Under the pieces are notes generated by a model. The model made no database searches, was not told the origin of the DNA, and worked only from the letters and a program-made list of their open reading frames with translations. A stretch of DNA of 64,000 nucleotides from positions 684,501-748,500 of the forward strand of contig NC_013173.1 in the NCBI RefSeq assembly GCF_000023225.1, given 5' to 3'. Positions 9,127-17,796 of the stretch are shown piece after piece; positions within the stretch are counted from its first letter, which is position 1, and every line of letters starts with the position of its first letter. The DNA is from Desulfomicrobium baculatum DSM 4028. Its GTDB lineage: Bacteria; Desulfobacterota; Desulfovibrionia; Desulfovibrionales; Desulfomicrobiaceae. The translations under genes were made by a program, and so were the position numbers.

Positions 9127-9606
9127 TTATGAATCAGATTTGTCAGGTGGCGTCGAATCATGCGGCCCGCGCAGCTTTTTCTGGCAGGCCGGGCAGATGC
9201 CTTCAAGGCGGATGTCGACATGGCGGATGTCGAGGGAGAGGTCGTCCAGGGCCTCGCGGTCCAGCGGCATGTGCGGGACATTCAGGCAAAGGTAACAGTC
9301 GCAGCGGGTGCAGTGGAAGTGCGGATGCTCGTCTTCATGGGCGCCCCGCAGGCAGAAGCGCTGGGATTTCTCGCCAAGCCCAAGCCGGTTCAAGACGTGG
9401 TGCTCCACCAGCAGATCCAGAATGCGGTACACCGTGACCCGGTTGATGTCCTTTTTGGCGCTGATCTTTTCCAGAACATCCTGTGCGCTGGACGGGTGCG
9501 CCGTGTTGCCTACGGCCATAAGCACCTGCACGCGGTGCTCGGTGATTTCAAGTCCAGCCTCTCTGAGCCTGCCAAGGGCCGCCTTTTCAGTCATGCGCGC
9601 CCTCAT
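9127..9606 (-). CDS. zur: Fur-family zinc regulator (Zur)
   Basis: A 159-residue Fur-family repressor. The winged-helix region includes INRVTVYRILDLLVEHHVL near residues 54-72. Metal-site residues follow: HPHFHCTRCDCYLC near 94-107, and a second CPAC pair at about 138-141, which with C99/C102 would form the structural zinc site. Assignment as Zur rests on its place as the last gene of a znuACB operon. ATG 9606 overlaps the znuB stop (ATGA); ATG 9594, with GAGGG five bases upstream, is an alternative start. PerR or Fur function is less likely in this context. Confidence 0.88.
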   Translation of the reverse strand: MRARMTEKAALGRLREAGLEITEHRVQVLMAVGNTAHPSSAQDVLEKISAKKDINRVTVYRILDLLVEHHVLNRLGLGEKSQRFCLRGAHEDEHPHFHCTRCDCYLCLNVPHMPLDREALDDLSLDIRHVDIRLEGICPACQKKLRGPHDSTPPDKSDS

Positions 9607-10411
9607 GTCCGCCGCCAAAGAGATTTGAAACCCCAGGCCAGAACGTATCCGATCGTGGCCACAGCGATGATGGACGCGCCTGAGGTCAGGTCCAGATGAT
9701 AGGAGATCGCAAGCCCGCAGAGGCAGAAAAAGAGGCTCGCCAGGGTCGCAAGGGCCATGGTCTTCCAGAGGGAATTGGTGAACAGTTCGGCCAGCATGGG
9801 AGGGATGGTCAAGAGCGCGATGACCAGAATGAGCCCTGCGATCTGGATGACCATGACAACGGTCACGGCGGTCATGACCTGCATCAGCACGTAGAGCAGA
9901 CGCACGGGAACGCCCGTTGAACGCGCGAATTCCATGTCGAAGGACAGGGACAGAAAGTCTTTGTACCAGAACAGAACCACGGCCAGGATGAAGACATCAA
10001 GCAGAAGCATGAGCCAGATGTCGCTTCTGGGAACTGCCAGGAGGCTGCCGAAGAGGTAGCTCATCAGGTCGACGTTGTAGCCCGGAGTCAGGTCCAGCAG
10101 GATGATTCCAAAGGCCATGCCCGCAGCCCACATGATGCCGATGATGCCATCGCTGCGTTCGCTGCGGCCAAAAGAGGCCAGGGCCATGATCAGAGCGGCC
10201 AGGACCGTGAAGCCCACGGCGCAGGGCAGCACCGGGAGGCCCAGGAAAAAGGCCAGGCCCACTCCGCCGTAGGCTGTGTGGGCCACGCCTCCGGCCATGA
10301 AGACCTGCCGGTTGACGACCACCAGCGAGCCGATGACGCCCAGGCCAGGCTTGCCAGCAGGCCCGCTATCAGGGCGTTCTGCATGAATTCCATGCCGAGA
10401 ACAGAGCTCAT
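9603..10411 (-). pseudogene. znuB: Zinc ABC transporter permease znuB, interrupted by a one-base frameshift
   Basis: The expected start overlaps the znuC stop (ATGA) and encodes MSSVLGMEFMQNALIAGLLAS, the usual ZnuB N-terminus. After about 24 codons, near 10340-10343, the reading frame is lost; the rest (VVVNRQVFMAGGVAHTAYGG and onward, about 240 residues with several membrane segments) continues in another frame to a normal C-terminus. Restoring one base in the TGGGC region would give a 269-residue permease. Both flanking genes overlap it as in an intact operon. A sequencing or assembly error is a realistic alternative to a true mutation. A GTG inside the second frame could start a truncated protein lacking the first helix. 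Confidence 0.85.
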
Positions 10412-11292
10412 ACGGAACTCCTTGGCCCGGTCTGGCCGAAGATGGAGGACACGCCCTTGATGTACTCGTCCAGGGGGCAGGATGCGTCGTGAGTGCCGTA
10501 GATGAGTTCGAGCATGGCGGGGGTCAGCTCCCGGCTCCTGTTCTGGATGAGTTTGCGGTTGACCACGGCCACGCTTGAGATGCGCGTGGAGGCGGAGATG
10601 AGGTCGTGGCTGACCATGACGATGGTGATGGAGGAACTCAGCGCCGAGAGCAGGTCGAAAAGGCAGACCTTGCCCTGGGGGTCGATGTTTGAAGTGGGCT
10701 CGTCAAAGAGCAGCAGCGCCGGGTCCGAGACCAGGGCCCGGGCCACCAGGACGCGCTGCTTCTGCCCGCCGGAGAGGGCGTCGAAGCGGCGCGTGGCCAG
10801 ATCGGCCATGTCCACCATGCGCAGGGTCTCCACTGCTTTTGCCTTGTCCCGGGCGTGGTAGCCGGGCCAGCGCGCAAGCGAGAGCAACCCGCCCTGGCGG
10901 CGCAGTCCCAGCAGGACCACTTCCTGCACCGTGACCGGAAAACTTGGCTGGATAAGCGCGTGTTGCGGCACATAGCCCACAGCGGGTCGCACGGAGAGCG
11001 GATCGGCCCCGAGCACGCGCACCGTCCCGGACTTGGGCGCGAGCAGTCCGAGGATAAGCTTGACCAGGGTGGTCTTGCCCCCGCCGTTGGGACCGATGAC
11101 GGCCATGAAGTCGCCGCTTGAGATCTTCAGATCGACGCCCGAGAGCACTTCCCGTTCGTCGTAGGCGAAGCTGACGTCCTGAAGCTCGATGACCGGGACC
11201 CCGGTGCCGGGCAAGGGTTTGAAATGCGGCTCCGGTATGAGCGGATGGCCGTGTCCGGTGCAGGTGGGGCAGGAATGGTCGTGGGCGTGCAT
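10408..11292 (-). CDS. znuC: Zinc ABC transporter ATP-binding protein ZnuC
   Basis: An ABC ATPase with Walker A GPNGGGKTT, signature LSGGQKQRVLVARAL and Walker B LLLFDEPTS, followed by the ZnuC-type switch region VSHDL. The chosen start gives 294 residues and a metal-binding-like N-terminus MHAHDHSCPTCTGHGHP, rich in histidine with a CPTC pair, which is unusual for ZnuC. An upstream ATG at 11346 in the same frame adds 18 residues but lacks a ribosome site. It powers zinc import through ZnuB and overlaps znuB by four bases. Confidence 0.9.
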   Translation of the reverse strand: MHAHDHSCPTCTGHGHPLIPEPHFKPLPGTGVPVIELQDVSFAYDEREVLSGVDLKISSGDFMAVIGPNGGGKTTLVKLILGLLAPKSGTVRVLGADPLSVRPAVGYVPQHALIQPSFPVTVQEVVLLGLRRQGGLLSLARWPGYHARDKAKAVETLRMVDMADLATRRFDALSGGQKQRVLVARALVSDPALLLFDEPTSNIDPQGKVCLFDLLSALSSSITIVMVSHDLISASTRISSVAVVNRKLIQNRSRELTPAMLELIYGTHDASCPLDEYIKGVSSIFGQTGPRSSV

Positions 11293-11364
11293 GCGGGTCC
11301 TGGTTTGTGTTGATGGGGGCCGTGCTTTACGGCTGCCCGGCGTCATGGTTTTTTTAAGGATTCT

Positions 11365-12297
11365 TTATTCCAGGGCGTCGGCAAAGGCGCGGGCCGCGCT
11401 GCGCAGGTTTTCGGCCCAATCCGCGGCCAGGGGGTCGAGGCGAACAATCCTGGCTCCGATCTGTTTGGCGATGACGGCGGCGCTTTTCTGCGAAAACTGG
11501 GGCTGAACAAAAACAACCTGCGCCCCCGATTCCTTGCCGGCGGCGATGATCCGCGCCAGATCCTTGGGGCTTGGCTCCTTGCCGTCCACCTCGATGGAAG
11601 CCTGGGTCAGACCATAGGCTTTGGCAAAATAGCCCCAGGAAGGATGGAAGACAAGAAACGTGCGCTTTTCCTGCGGCAGCGGCTGCAGAATGGAACGGAT
11701 TTCCCGGTCCAGCGCGTCCAATTCCTGCTCAAAGGCGCGGGCATTGGCGGCGTAGAGGTCCGCCCGCTCAGGGTCGACAGTGGAGAGGCCGTCGCGGATG
11801 CTGGCTACCTGAATCTTGACCAGCGCCGGGTCGAGCCAGATGTGCGGGTCCAGCGTGCCGTGATCGCGGTCGTCGTGATCAGGGTTCCGGGCTTCATAGG
11901 CATCGTGCGGCTTACCCTCGTGTCCGTCCCCGGCGTGCTCTTCCCCATGGCCATGTTCTTCTTTCATGGGAATTTTGGTGATACCCTCGGCCGTGTGCAC
12001 CACGGTCATTCCTGGGCTTGCGCTCGTGATCCGCTCAAGCCAAGTCTGATCGAAGCTGTCGCCGATGGTGAAATAGATGCTTGCCGTGGCCAGTTCGGCC
12101 ATCTGTCTGGGACGTGGTTCGTAAGCGTGGGGATTGGCCCCGGGCTCGACCATGATCGAAACGGGAACCTCGCCGCCGCTGACCTTGTCGACGAAGTATT
12201 TTTGCGGGGTGATGGTCACGAAGGCGAGCGGCCCGGCCTGAGCCGAGGCTGAGATCACGCTCAAGAACAGTGTGAACAGGCAAAGAATTTTTCTCAT
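11365..12297 (-). CDS. znuA: Periplasmic zinc-binding protein ZnuA
   Basis: A 310-residue cluster-9 metal-binding protein. A signal peptide of about 21 residues is followed by PLAFVTITPQKYFVDKV. Probable zinc ligands are His57 (PGANPHAYE), the histidine in DPHIWLDP near 153, and the one in FHPSWGYFAK near 220. A histidine/aspartate-rich loop at about 112-150 separates the first two, as in zinc-specific rather than manganese-specific members. First gene of znuA-znuC-znuB-zur on the minus strand, behind two Zur-like boxes. Confidence 0.93.
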   Translation of the reverse strand: MRKILCLFTLFLSVISASAQAGPLAFVTITPQKYFVDKVSGGEVPVSIMVEPGANPHAYEPRPRQMAELATASIYFTIGDSFDQTWLERITSASPGMTVVHTAEGITKIPMKEEHGHGEEHAGDGHEGKPHDAYEARNPDHDDRDHGTLDPHIWLDPALVKIQVASIRDGLSTVDPERADLYAANARAFEQELDALDREIRSILQPLPQEKRTFLVFHPSWGYFAKAYGLTQASIEVDGKEPSPKDLARIIAAGKESGAQVVFVQPQFSQKSAAVIAKQIGARIVRLDPLAADWAENLRSAARAFADALE

Positions 12298-12326
12298 TTT
12301 TCCTCCATGCTTTGGGAAGGAAATCT

Positions 12327-12373
12327 ATGCAACAGGATTGCATGAAGTCAAGGACCATGCAGTAAGGTTGCGC
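12327..12373. promoter_or_regulatory. Two Zur-like operator boxes between znuA and the nitroreductase gene
   Basis: ATGCAA-N5-TTGCAT (12327-12343) is a perfect inverted repeat. A second, weaker copy in the same layout, ATGCAG-N5-TTGCGC (12357-12373), lies exactly 30 bases on, so both face the same side of the helix. They sit in the divergent promoter region of znuA and match the general form of Zur sites in this group as I recall it. They probably mediate zinc repression of znu, and perhaps of the divergent gene. Confidence 0.65.
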
Positions 12374-12440
12374 ACTTGTGCATCCACCGATCAGGCCGTA
12401 GGAGGAAAAGTGATCGCCGACCATGACTTTTGGAGGAAGC

Positions 12441-13280
12441 ATGCTTGATTTTATCATCGATGAAACCCGCTGCATACAGTGCGGAGAATGCGCAGCCGAC
12501 TGCCCCGTGTCGATCATCGACATGGATGGCGGCTTGCCGCGCATACCCGAGCACCGGGAATCGTATTGCATTGGTTGTCAGCACTGCCTGGCCGTCTGCC
12601 CCACAGCAGCCCTTTCCATTCTGGGCAAGGACCCGGATCAGAGCGCCCGGATTCTGCCGCCGTCCCCGGGTGCGCTGGAAAATCTGATCAAGAGCCGCCG
12701 GTCCGTGCGCCGTTTCAGCCCTGAGTGTGTTGACGGGAAGGTCCTGGACCGGCTCATGGATGTGGTCGCGCATGCGCCTACCGGCAAGAATCAGCGCAAC
12801 CTTCGCTTCACCCTGGTCGATGACCGGGATGTGATGGAGGAAATCCGCGTCCGGACCATGGAAGGCATCCGCAAGGCCGTGGCGGATGACAGCCTGCCCG
12901 ACGGCATGGAATTCTTCGCCAAGATGGTCGCCCCTTACGATCAGGGCCGGGACATCATCTACCGCAAGGCCCCGCACATGATCATCGCCTCCGCGCCCAG
13001 GGACTCGGCCGCTCCGGATGCGGACCCGTTCATCGCCCTGTCCTATTTCGAGCTCATGGCCCACAGTCTGGGGCTGGGCACGGTGTGGTGCGGTTTTGCG
13101 CGCTGGGCCCTGCAGAGCGTGGTTCCAGAGTTGGGCCGAGCCTTGGGCATCCCGGCCGATCACCGCTCCATGTACGCCATGATGTTCGGCTACCCGGCGG
13201 TTCAATACGCCCGGACCGTGCAACGCGACGTATCGGGCGTGTACAGGGTCTGCCTGGCCGATCTGGAGGGTGGACGGTGA
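12441..13280 (+). CDS. Ferredoxin-nitroreductase fusion protein
   Basis: A 279-residue protein. Residues 1-60 form a two-[4Fe-4S] ferredoxin module (Cys11, 14, 17, 21 and Cys43, 46, 49, 53). The rest is an FMN-dependent nitroreductase-family domain beginning at IKSRRSVRRFSPE, with the conserved arginines for FMN phosphate, APTGKNQRN, and a C-terminal GLGTVWCGF segment. It probably passes electrons from the clusters to FMN to reduce an unknown substrate. ATG 12441 has GGAGG just upstream; ATG 12423 does not. Its stop overlaps the GTG start of the next gene. Confidence 0.88.
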   Translation: MLDFIIDETRCIQCGECAADCPVSIIDMDGGLPRIPEHRESYCIGCQHCLAVCPTAALSILGKDPDQSARILPPSPGALENLIKSRRSVRRFSPECVDGKVLDRLMDVVAHAPTGKNQRNLRFTLVDDRDVMEEIRVRTMEGIRKAVADDSLPDGMEFFAKMVAPYDQGRDIIYRKAPHMIIASAPRDSAAPDADPFIALSYFELMAHSLGLGTVWCGFARWALQSVVPELGRALGIPADHRSMYAMMFGYPAVQYARTVQRDVSGVYRVCLADLEGGR

Positions 13281-15076
13281 AGAAGCATATCATGACCGTT
13301 CTGGGCGAGCGGGTGGTAGTGGCCGACGGGGCCATGGGCTCGCTGCTGTTTGATCGCGGCGTGGACAGCTCGTCCTGTTACGACGCCTTGAACCTGACCG
13401 AGCCGGCCCTGGTGCAGTCCATCCACAAGGCCTATGCGGACGCGGGCGCGGAGATCCTCGAGACCAACACCTTTGGGGCCAACAGGGTCAAGCTCGGGCG
13501 TTATGATCTGGCGCACACGACCCGCGAGATCAACCTGCGCGGCGCGGAACTGGCGCGCGGCGAGGCCGGGGCAGGGCGCTGGGTGGCCGGAGCCATGGGG
13601 CCCCTAGGCCGCATGGGCCTGGATGCGGTCAGCCAGGAGGAAATGGAGGATGTTTTCAGCCAGCAGGCCCTGGCGTTGGTGGAAGGGGGCGTTGATTTCA
13701 TCATGCTTGAGACCTTTGCCAGCCTGTCCCTCCTTTTGACCGCCCTGCGCGGGGTCAAGGCATGCGTTTCCGTGCCCGTGGCCGCGCAGATGGTTTTTAC
13801 CCAGCGCGGACGGACCCATTCCGGACACACGGCCCGTGAATGTTTCGATGCGCTGATCCGGGCCGGAGCCGACGTGGTGGGACTCAACTGCGGAATCGGA
13901 CCCAAGAATGCCCTGGAGGTAGTGCAGGGACTGGGCCCCGTGACCGTTCCGCTCTCGGTGCTCCCTAACGCGGGATTTCCGGAGTCCTCGGGCGATCGGC
14001 TTATCTACGCTTCCTCGCCCGAGTATTTCGCTCGCCGCACGGCGGCTTGCGCGACCTATGGCGCGCGCCTTCTGGGTGGTTGCTGCGGCACCGCGCCGGA
14101 GCACATCGCGGCCCTGGTGCGCGCCCTGGACGCGGGTTCGCCGGAGGCGCGGATCATTTCCGTGTCGCCGGACGAGATCAAAACGCAGACGGCCGCGCCG
14201 ACGCGCCTTTCCCGCCGCCTGGGCGAGGGCAAGGTCATCCTGGTGGAGCTCGACCCGCCCAAGCATCTGGATGTGGAGCCGGTCCTGGCGGCGGCCGAGG
14301 CCTTGAGCGCCGCGGGCGTGGACGCCATCACCATCGCCGAGAATCCGCTGGCCGTGCCGCGCCTGTCCAATATCGTGCTGGCAGGCATGGTCCGGGCCAG
14401 GACCGGGGTGGATGTGGTGGTGCACATGACGGGCCGCGACCGCAACCTGGTCGGCATGCAATCGACCATCATGGGGCTGGCCGCTTCAAAGCTGCACAAC
14501 GTATTGGCCGTGACCGGGGACCCGCCCTCGGCCGGGAGCGCGGAGCGGGTCTCGGGTGTGTACGACCTGCGCTCTCTGGAGCTCATGGAACTCCTGGCCG
14601 GGTTCAATCAGGGACGCAACCACTATGGCGACTCCATGCGCCTGCCCGTCAATTTCTGCATTGGCGGCGCCTTCAACCCCAACACCCGCAACATGGCCCT
14701 GCAGGTCGGACGCATGGAGAAAAAGATGGCGGCCGGTGCGAGCTATTTCCTGACCCAGCCCGTCTATTCCAGGGCGCGCGTGGACGAGATCCTGGCAGCC
14801 ACGAGGCACATAAAAGCGCCCATTGTGCTTGGCATCATGCCGCTGGCCAGCAGCCGCAACGCGGAGTTTCTGCACAACGAGTTTCCAGGCATCGAGATTC
14901 CGCTTGAAACCCGCGAGCGCATGGCCCGCGCCGGAGACCACGGCCAGGAGGAGGGCGTCGACATTGCCTGGGAACTTCTTGAATATGCCTGGTCGCATTT
15001 CGCCGGGGTCTACATCATCCCTCCCTTCAATCGCCACGGCATGGCCCTTGAACTGATGCGCCGCCTCGGGCGCTAA
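13277..15076 (+). CDS. Bifunctional homocysteine S-methyltransferase / 5,10-methylenetetrahydrofolate reductase
   Basis: A 599-residue fusion. Residues about 1-300 form the homocysteine-binding barrel (VVADGAMGSLL at the start; zinc cysteines in GLNCGIGP near 205 and GGCCGT near 268). Residues about 315-599 form the methylenetetrahydrofolate reductase barrel (HMTGRDRN, FNPNTRN, YFLTQPVY). It joins the last step of methionine synthesis with supply of methyl-folate. The cobalamin and activation domains of full MetH are absent. GTG 13277 overlaps the upstream stop (GTGA) and has GGAGGG six bases before it. Confidence 0.92.
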   Translation: MKKHIMTVLGERVVVADGAMGSLLFDRGVDSSSCYDALNLTEPALVQSIHKAYADAGAEILETNTFGANRVKLGRYDLAHTTREINLRGAELARGEAGAGRWVAGAMGPLGRMGLDAVSQEEMEDVFSQQALALVEGGVDFIMLETFASLSLLLTALRGVKACVSVPVAAQMVFTQRGRTHSGHTARECFDALIRAGADVVGLNCGIGPKNALEVVQGLGPVTVPLSVLPNAGFPESSGDRLIYASSPEYFARRTAACATYGARLLGGCCGTAPEHIAALVRALDAGSPEARIISVSPDEIKTQTAAPTRLSRRLGEGKVILVELDPPKHLDVEPVLAAAEALSAAGVDAITIAENPLAVPRLSNIVLAGMVRARTGVDVVVHMTGRDRNLVGMQSTIMGLAASKLHNVLAVTGDPPSAGSAERVSGVYDLRSLELMELLAGFNQGRNHYGDSMRLPVNFCIGGAFNPNTRNMALQVGRMEKKMAAGASYFLTQPVYSRARVDEILAATRHIKAPIVLGIMPLASSRNAEFLHNEFPGIEIPLETRERMARAGDHGQEEGVDIAWELLEYAWSHFAGVYIIPPFNRHGMALELMRRLGR

Positions 15077-15110
15077 AAAAACGGCAGAGACATTACCCCG
15101 CCGTTTTTTT
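15075..15110. terminator. Bidirectional intrinsic terminator
   Basis: AAAAAAACGGC (15075-15085) pairs with GCCGTTTTTTT (15100-15110). The A-run and T-run flank the stem symmetrically, so it can serve both the methyltransferase gene and the convergent SH3/DUF6515 gene. Confidence 0.88.
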
Positions 15111-15130
15111 AGGAGTTTCAGGGAACTGTC

Positions 15131-16279
15131 TCAGCCTTGGGCGCTGTTGGCGCTGACATAGCGGTCCATGACCCATCCGCGCAGATCGTCTCCCTCCACT
15201 TCCACGTAGAGCCATCCGGGGGCACTGCCAAGAACCCGCAGGGTCGTGTAACGGTCGACCTGAGCGATGACCTCCTCGCTTGCTTCCGGGCCGTAGCGGA
15301 CGTTCAGCAGGTCGATGATGACCTCCACCCGGTCCGGCCGGTTTGCGGCGTGGCTGCGGATCGGCTCCACGACCTGATAGCCCATGGGCACCCGGCGGTA
15401 ATAGACGTCACCGAAGACATGGTAGGTGATGCCGGCCGAGAGGACCATGCGGCTGCCCAGCGGAATGTTCAGTACGACCAGCCCGAGCGGCGGGCGCACC
15501 AGGATGAAGCCGCTGTTCCAGGGGCGGTAGAACCTGCCGGAATAATAATGATATCTGTCCCGGCCATGCATGACGACCGCATGGCGCGAAGGGATCTTGT
15601 GGATCACGTGTTTGACGACTGCGGGCCGGTGGCGCGGGCCGTTGTCGTGGCGCACCTGCGGCGAGTGCCTGCGACTGTCTCCGCCTGTCCTGTAATCCTT
15701 GCGGTAATCGACCTGCGGCCGCCTCACATCGCGGCGGCCATCATGCCTGTCTGCGTCGCGGTTCAAAACAAGGCTGTTGTGCACGGAACTTTTCTGCCGG
15801 GGCTGCACGACATGATCAGCGCGGCGGTCTTTGTTTCGGCGCTGTACGGAAGAGTCATGCCTGGCCCGTTCCGGCTTCGGGTCCAGGCGCAGGAGATCGG
15901 CCGGGGGCGTCACCGTGCCAAGGTCTTTGGATGTCGGAATCCGGCCCAGTGAGCCAGGTCTGTCATTGACAGCGCGCTGCGCGGCGGAAGGCGCTTTGGG
16001 CCGGGTCTGGCCCTGATGGTCGATTTTCTCTTTTCGGCGCTGTGAATGCTCCTTATTTTTCCGGCCTTGCCTGTCATGGTCGCCGGCATCTTTGGTGGTC
16101 TCTATGACGGGGCGGCTCTGACCGTCCGCGCGGGAACCCCTTTTCCTGATTTCCTGTTCGGCAGGGTGCTGCGATTCCCGGGGCAATCCCTGTGCGCCCT
16201 GGACCGGCACGGCAAGAAAATGAAGGCAGAGCAGGGTCATAAGGAGCGGCAGTCGTGTATTTTTGAATAAGGCGTTCAT
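15131..16279 (-). CDS. Exported DUF6515-like protein with C-terminal SH3-type domain
   Basis: A 382-residue protein with a signal peptide (about residues 1-29, ending in VQGA). Residues 30-230 are very rich in Arg, His, Asp and Ser and look disordered. Next is a repeat-like aromatic region (YHYYSGRFYRPWNSGFILVR, later GDVYYRRVPMGYQVVEPI) of the DUF6515 type. The end is a bacterial SH3-like module (LLNVRYGPEASEE to LRGWVMDRYVS). Probably periplasmic or outer-membrane associated, with cell-wall contact; function unknown. AGGAGG lies upstream of ATG 16279. Confidence 0.75.
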   Translation of the reverse strand: MNALFKNTRLPLLMTLLCLHFLAVPVQGAQGLPRESQHPAEQEIRKRGSRADGQSRPVIETTKDAGDHDRQGRKNKEHSQRRKEKIDHQGQTRPKAPSAAQRAVNDRPGSLGRIPTSKDLGTVTPPADLLRLDPKPERARHDSSVQRRNKDRRADHVVQPRQKSSVHNSLVLNRDADRHDGRRDVRRPQVDYRKDYRTGGDSRRHSPQVRHDNGPRHRPAVVKHVIHKIPSRHAVVMHGRDRYHYYSGRFYRPWNSGFILVRPPLGLVVLNIPLGSRMVLSAGITYHVFGDVYYRRVPMGYQVVEPIRSHAANRPDRVEVIIDLLNVRYGPEASEEVIAQVDRYTTLRVLGSAPGWLYVEVEGDDLRGWVMDRYVSANSAQG

Positions 16280-16429
16280 GGTTTTCCTCCTGGGATTATT
16301 GGAGGATTCCATCGCAAGGGGCGTGCCAAGAGGCGGAAGCGACGTCTGGCGGGGAACGCGCCACCAGACGACGGCAATGACATGGGCGGCGGGTGTATAA
16401 AATTTATGCAGCGCGGGTGTGCCTGAGCA

Positions 16430-16451
16430 TTCTTTTCACATCCGAAAAGAA
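16430..16451 (-). terminator. Inverted repeat after the response regulator gene
   Basis: TTCTTTTC-ACATCC-GAAAAGAA is a perfect 8-base-arm repeat a few bases past the regulator's stop. There is no strong T-run on the minus strand, so termination here is only a possibility. Confidence 0.3.
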
Positions 16452-16455
16452 GCCC

Positions 16456-17796
16456 TTATTCAAGCCCGAGACGCTTGAGCTTGTAGATGAGCCCGCGTCT
16501 GGTGATGCCGAGCAGCTGGGCCGCGTGGGTGCGGTTGCCTTTGGTGTGCTTGAGGGCGGCGGTGACGGCTTCGATTTCGTGCTGTTCGAGGGTCTTGGTC
16601 TGGGCCGGGGCATCTTGCTCCACGGGAATGCGGGATTCCGGCGCTGCCTTGCCGGCAGACTTGCGCACGGCCGGGGGCAGATGTTCGGGCAGGATGACGT
16701 CGGTCTGGCTCAGGAGCCGCACATGGGCCATGGCGTTGGCCAGTTCGCGCACGTTGCCCGGCCAGGGGTGGCTGATGAGGGTCTGCATGGCCGCGCGCGA
16801 GAGGCGCCGTGCTTCGGTTTTGTCCTTGTTCAGGAAGAGGCGTGCCAGGGGCGGGATGTCCTCGGGGCGCTCCCGCAGGGGCGGGATATCGATGGTGATG
16901 ACGTTCAAGCGGTAATAGAGGTCCTGGCGAAAGCGGCCCTCGGCCACGTCGGTTTCCAGGTCATGGTTGGTGGCCGCGATGAGCCTGCAGTCGATGACGG
17001 TCTCCTTGTCCGAGCCCACCGGGGTAATGCGGCCCGTTTCCGTGGCCCGTAGCAGGGACGGCTGCAGTTCCAAGGGCATGTCGCCGATTTCGTCGAGAAA
17101 AAGAGTCCCCTCGTGGGCTTCGCGGAAATATCCCTTGCGTTTGGTCACGGCCCCGGTGAAGGCGCCTTTTTCATGTCCAAACAGCTCGCTGGCCAGCAGG
17201 GTCGGGGCGATGGCCGCGCAATTGACCGGAACCAGCGGCTTGGCGCTGCGGGCGCTGTGCCGATGAATGAACTGCGCCACGATCTCTTTCCCGCTGCCGC
17301 TCTCGCCGGTCAGCAGGATCGTGGCGTCGCTGGGGGCCACGCGGTAGGCGTCGCGCAGCACGGAGCGCATGGCCAGGCTTTCGGCCACGATGCCCGTCAG
17401 TGACGCGGCGGGGATCTCTCCTCCGGCGCCGGCGCCCACGCCCAAGGTGTCGCGCACGGCGGCGAGCAATTCGTCCAGATCCACGGGCTTGGCCAGGTAA
17501 TCCACGGCCCCGAGCTTGAGGGCGTCCACGGCCTCGCGCACATCGGCATAGGCCGTGACCAGCAGAAAAGGCAGCTCCGGTTTTTCTGCCCGTACCCGGC
17601 GCAGCAAATCGAGCCCGCTCTCTGCCGGCATGCGCACATCGCTTACGACCATGTCCGGAGTCCGGCGGTCCATAAATTCCAGGGCGTCGGCCGCGCTCCC
17701 GGCTTCATGCACGTCAAATCCCGCATCGCGCAGCACGCGGGCGTAAAGTTCACGGTAGCGGATCTCGTCGTCGACAACCAGGATGGATCTGTTCAT
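16456..17796 (-). CDS. Sigma-54-dependent response regulator (NtrC family)
   Basis: A 446-residue protein with three parts: an N-terminal receiver (SILVVDDE; phospho-acceptor Asp in VVSDVRMP), a central AAA+ domain (Walker A GESGSGKE, the sigma-54 contact loop GAFTGA, LFLDEIGDMP), and a C-terminal Fis-type helix-turn-helix (NRTHAAQLLGITRRGLIYKL). It should activate sigma-54 promoters when phosphorylated. ATG 17796 overlaps the stop of the kinase gene upstream (ATGA), so the pair is one two-component system. Confidence 0.93.
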   Translation of the reverse strand: MNRSILVVDDEIRYRELYARVLRDAGFDVHEAGSAADALEFMDRRTPDMVVSDVRMPAESGLDLLRRVRAEKPELPFLLVTAYADVREAVDALKLGAVDYLAKPVDLDELLAAVRDTLGVGAGAGGEIPAASLTGIVAESLAMRSVLRDAYRVAPSDATILLTGESGSGKEIVAQFIHRHSARSAKPLVPVNCAAIAPTLLASELFGHEKGAFTGAVTKRKGYFREAHEGTLFLDEIGDMPLELQPSLLRATETGRITPVGSDKETVIDCRLIAATNHDLETDVAEGRFRQDLYYRLNVITIDIPPLRERPEDIPPLARLFLNKDKTEARRLSRAAMQTLISHPWPGNVRELANAMAHVRLLSQTDVILPEHLPPAVRKSAGKAAPESRIPVEQDAPAQTKTLEQHEIEAVTAALKHTKGNRTHAAQLLGITRRGLIYKLKRLGLE

